From contig JAPYMA010002147.1 in NCBI GenBank assembly GCA_035041965.1, positions 1 to 64,000 of the forward strand: a stretch of 64,000 bases of DNA, written 5' to 3'. The stretch's first letter is position 1; each line of letters opens with the position of its first letter. Both the position numbers and the translations under genes were made by a program. Shown here one piece after another: positions 63,201 through 64,000 of the stretch. Origin of the DNA: Anisakis pegreffii. Taxonomy: Eukaryota > Nematoda > Chromadorea > Rhabditida > Anisakidae. Below the pieces are notes generated by a model. That model made no database searches, was not told the DNA's origin, and worked only from the letters and a program-made list of their open reading frames with translations.

Positions 63201-64000
63201 TTTTAGACGGTTTACACCCATTACACATTCCTTAATGATTATTCACTTTGATCTTACTTTAACGGTTTTGTTTGCATAGTATCTGTTTTGGAATCGCTTT
63301 TATGTGTGGACATTTATGGATCGGGCATTTCGCTGAATGCTTATATAATTATAGTACTCGACGATATTAGATGTGCTTATGCGATCCATCTTTCAACATA
63401 TTCATCAGCGGTGCTAACAGTTTTAGATATAAAATGTGACTGTTGTGAATTGCTAACCAGGTTTACTCGAGGTTGACACCTGAGGTAGGAAATCCTTGGA
63501 TGTGAAATAACCGTTGGATTCAGTCAACTCTGAAATTTCAACAAATCTTATCAGGGTACTTGTTTGACTGTCTTAATAGTATTATGAGAGATTGATGCTT
63601 GACACGACAGCAGTATATAGATATAACTGAATGGTACTCTTTCGACGTAAAGCAGATGTTCAGTGCTCTCATTCATGGGAATTGAACTAGATCCAGCAGA
63701 ATAATCAGTTAATCATCGATATTGTAATTACAATAGCAAAGGGATGGTGATGTAAGTAAACGTAGTGATCCCTCTGTATTGACGGTTACAACTCACGGGA
63801 GAAGACGGGATTATGCTTTGGTTCAGGCCAGCCAATTCCAATGAAAACTGCTTTAGCACCCATTTCATCGCGGAGTTTTCGAAGTGTTAAATCATCTTTG
63901 TGGAGCATACGACCAGTCACGATCTTAATTCAGTTCATTCCGAATGAGGCGTTTCTTTTGAAGACACTTTGGGTTGATAGTACGAGATTTATCAATTGTA
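57213..64000 (-). CDS. dpyd: Dihydropyrimidine dehydrogenase (NADP+), N-terminus beyond the right edge
   Basis: First, rate-limiting enzyme of uracil and thymine breakdown: NADPH-dependent reduction to dihydropyrimidines in the cytosol. Seventeen exons in the window: 63923-63797, 63529-63458, 63230-63052, 62508-62398, 62081-61982, 61398-61148, 60808-60659, 60296-60096, 59918-59825, 59577-59504, 59146-59038, 58904-58681, 58524-58357, 58111-57968, 57822-57739, 57561-57431, 57309-57213. Together 2316 nt, 771 residues, every junction in phase; human DPD is 1025 residues, so roughly 255 lie outside. Visible: NADPH domain ([21 protein letters not shown]), FAD-domain end ([20 protein letters not shown]), FMN barrel with the active-site Cys in [43 protein letters not shown], and C-terminal [4Fe-4S] motifs [11 protein letters not shown] and CTGCTLC. 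All expected catalytic residues in this part are present. Confidence 0.97.
61717..62405. repeat. Duplicated ~105-bp segment inside DPYD introns, with a third partial copy
   Basis: CCGTTGACGTCTCGT...GAATG.ATGATTGAATCAGCA.GAATTTC-type sequence occurs at 62301-62405 and 61717-61828. Both end in ...TTTGATTAAGT/C...CCTGTTCAG on the plus strand. A shorter copy (CCGTTGACGTCTCGTCGAAA onward) lies at 62231-62268. On the coding strand the duplicated block begins CTGAACAGGTT, that is, the last 8 exon bases and the splice donor of exon 62508-62398. The two full copies flank exon 62081-61982. Confidence 0.75.

Overview
This is a eukaryotic, AT-rich window that I read as nematode nuclear DNA. The support is short exons joined by introns ending in TTTCAG, a chemoreceptor of the nematode Sra/Sre superfamily, a secreted protein with repeated MIG-18-like fibronectin type I modules, and TTTCAG sites a few bases before two start codons, as expected for trans-splicing. 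No phage, plasmid, CRISPR or intact transposon was seen. Gene models were built by hand from splice consensus, reading phase and remembered family sequences, so they are predictions without transcript support.

Layout. 1-4.87 kb (minus): secreted type-B carboxylesterase, 3' end cut by the window edge. 8.5-11.8 kb: three small predicted membrane or secreted proteins (minus) and a clear tRNA-Ser(AGA) at 10,988-11,069 (plus). 13.1-18.3 kb (minus): an eight-exon seven-transmembrane receptor whose intron 4 carries a compact GC-richer foldback cluster and a dispersed repeat. 18.6-21.1 kb: a small secreted protein (plus), a doubtful short ORF (minus) and an EGF-repeat membrane protein (minus). 24.6-29.6 kb (minus): a chromodomain protein with Asn/Ser-rich middle and ankyrin repeats, MPP8-like. 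34.2-36.05 kb (plus): a complete seven-exon, 368-residue LAP1/LULL1 (torsin-interacting) homologue. 36.8-38.5 kb: a foldback hairpin followed by a degenerate tandem array with alternating long and short units, then a small GC-richer repeat. 39.4-40.2 kb (plus): a complete four-exon, 170-residue CHCHD4/Mia40 homologue. 46.1-48.5 kb (minus): a complete five-exon, 304-residue Otx-like K50 homeobox gene. 53.6-55.9 kb (minus): the MIG-18-like FN1 protein. 57.2 kb to the right edge (minus): dihydropyrimidine dehydrogenase, 17 exons and 771 residues in the window, N-terminus outside.

The genes do not form one pathway: this is an ordinary stretch of metazoan chromosome. The points most worth a second look are the CHC (instead of CPC) redox motif in the Mia40 homologue, the recognisable LAP1 luminal domain with its arginine-finger position and two frame-neutral introns, the alternating satellite beside a foldback element, the structured element in the receptor intron, a GC-AG intron required by the receptor, and a DPYD intronic duplication that copied a splice donor.
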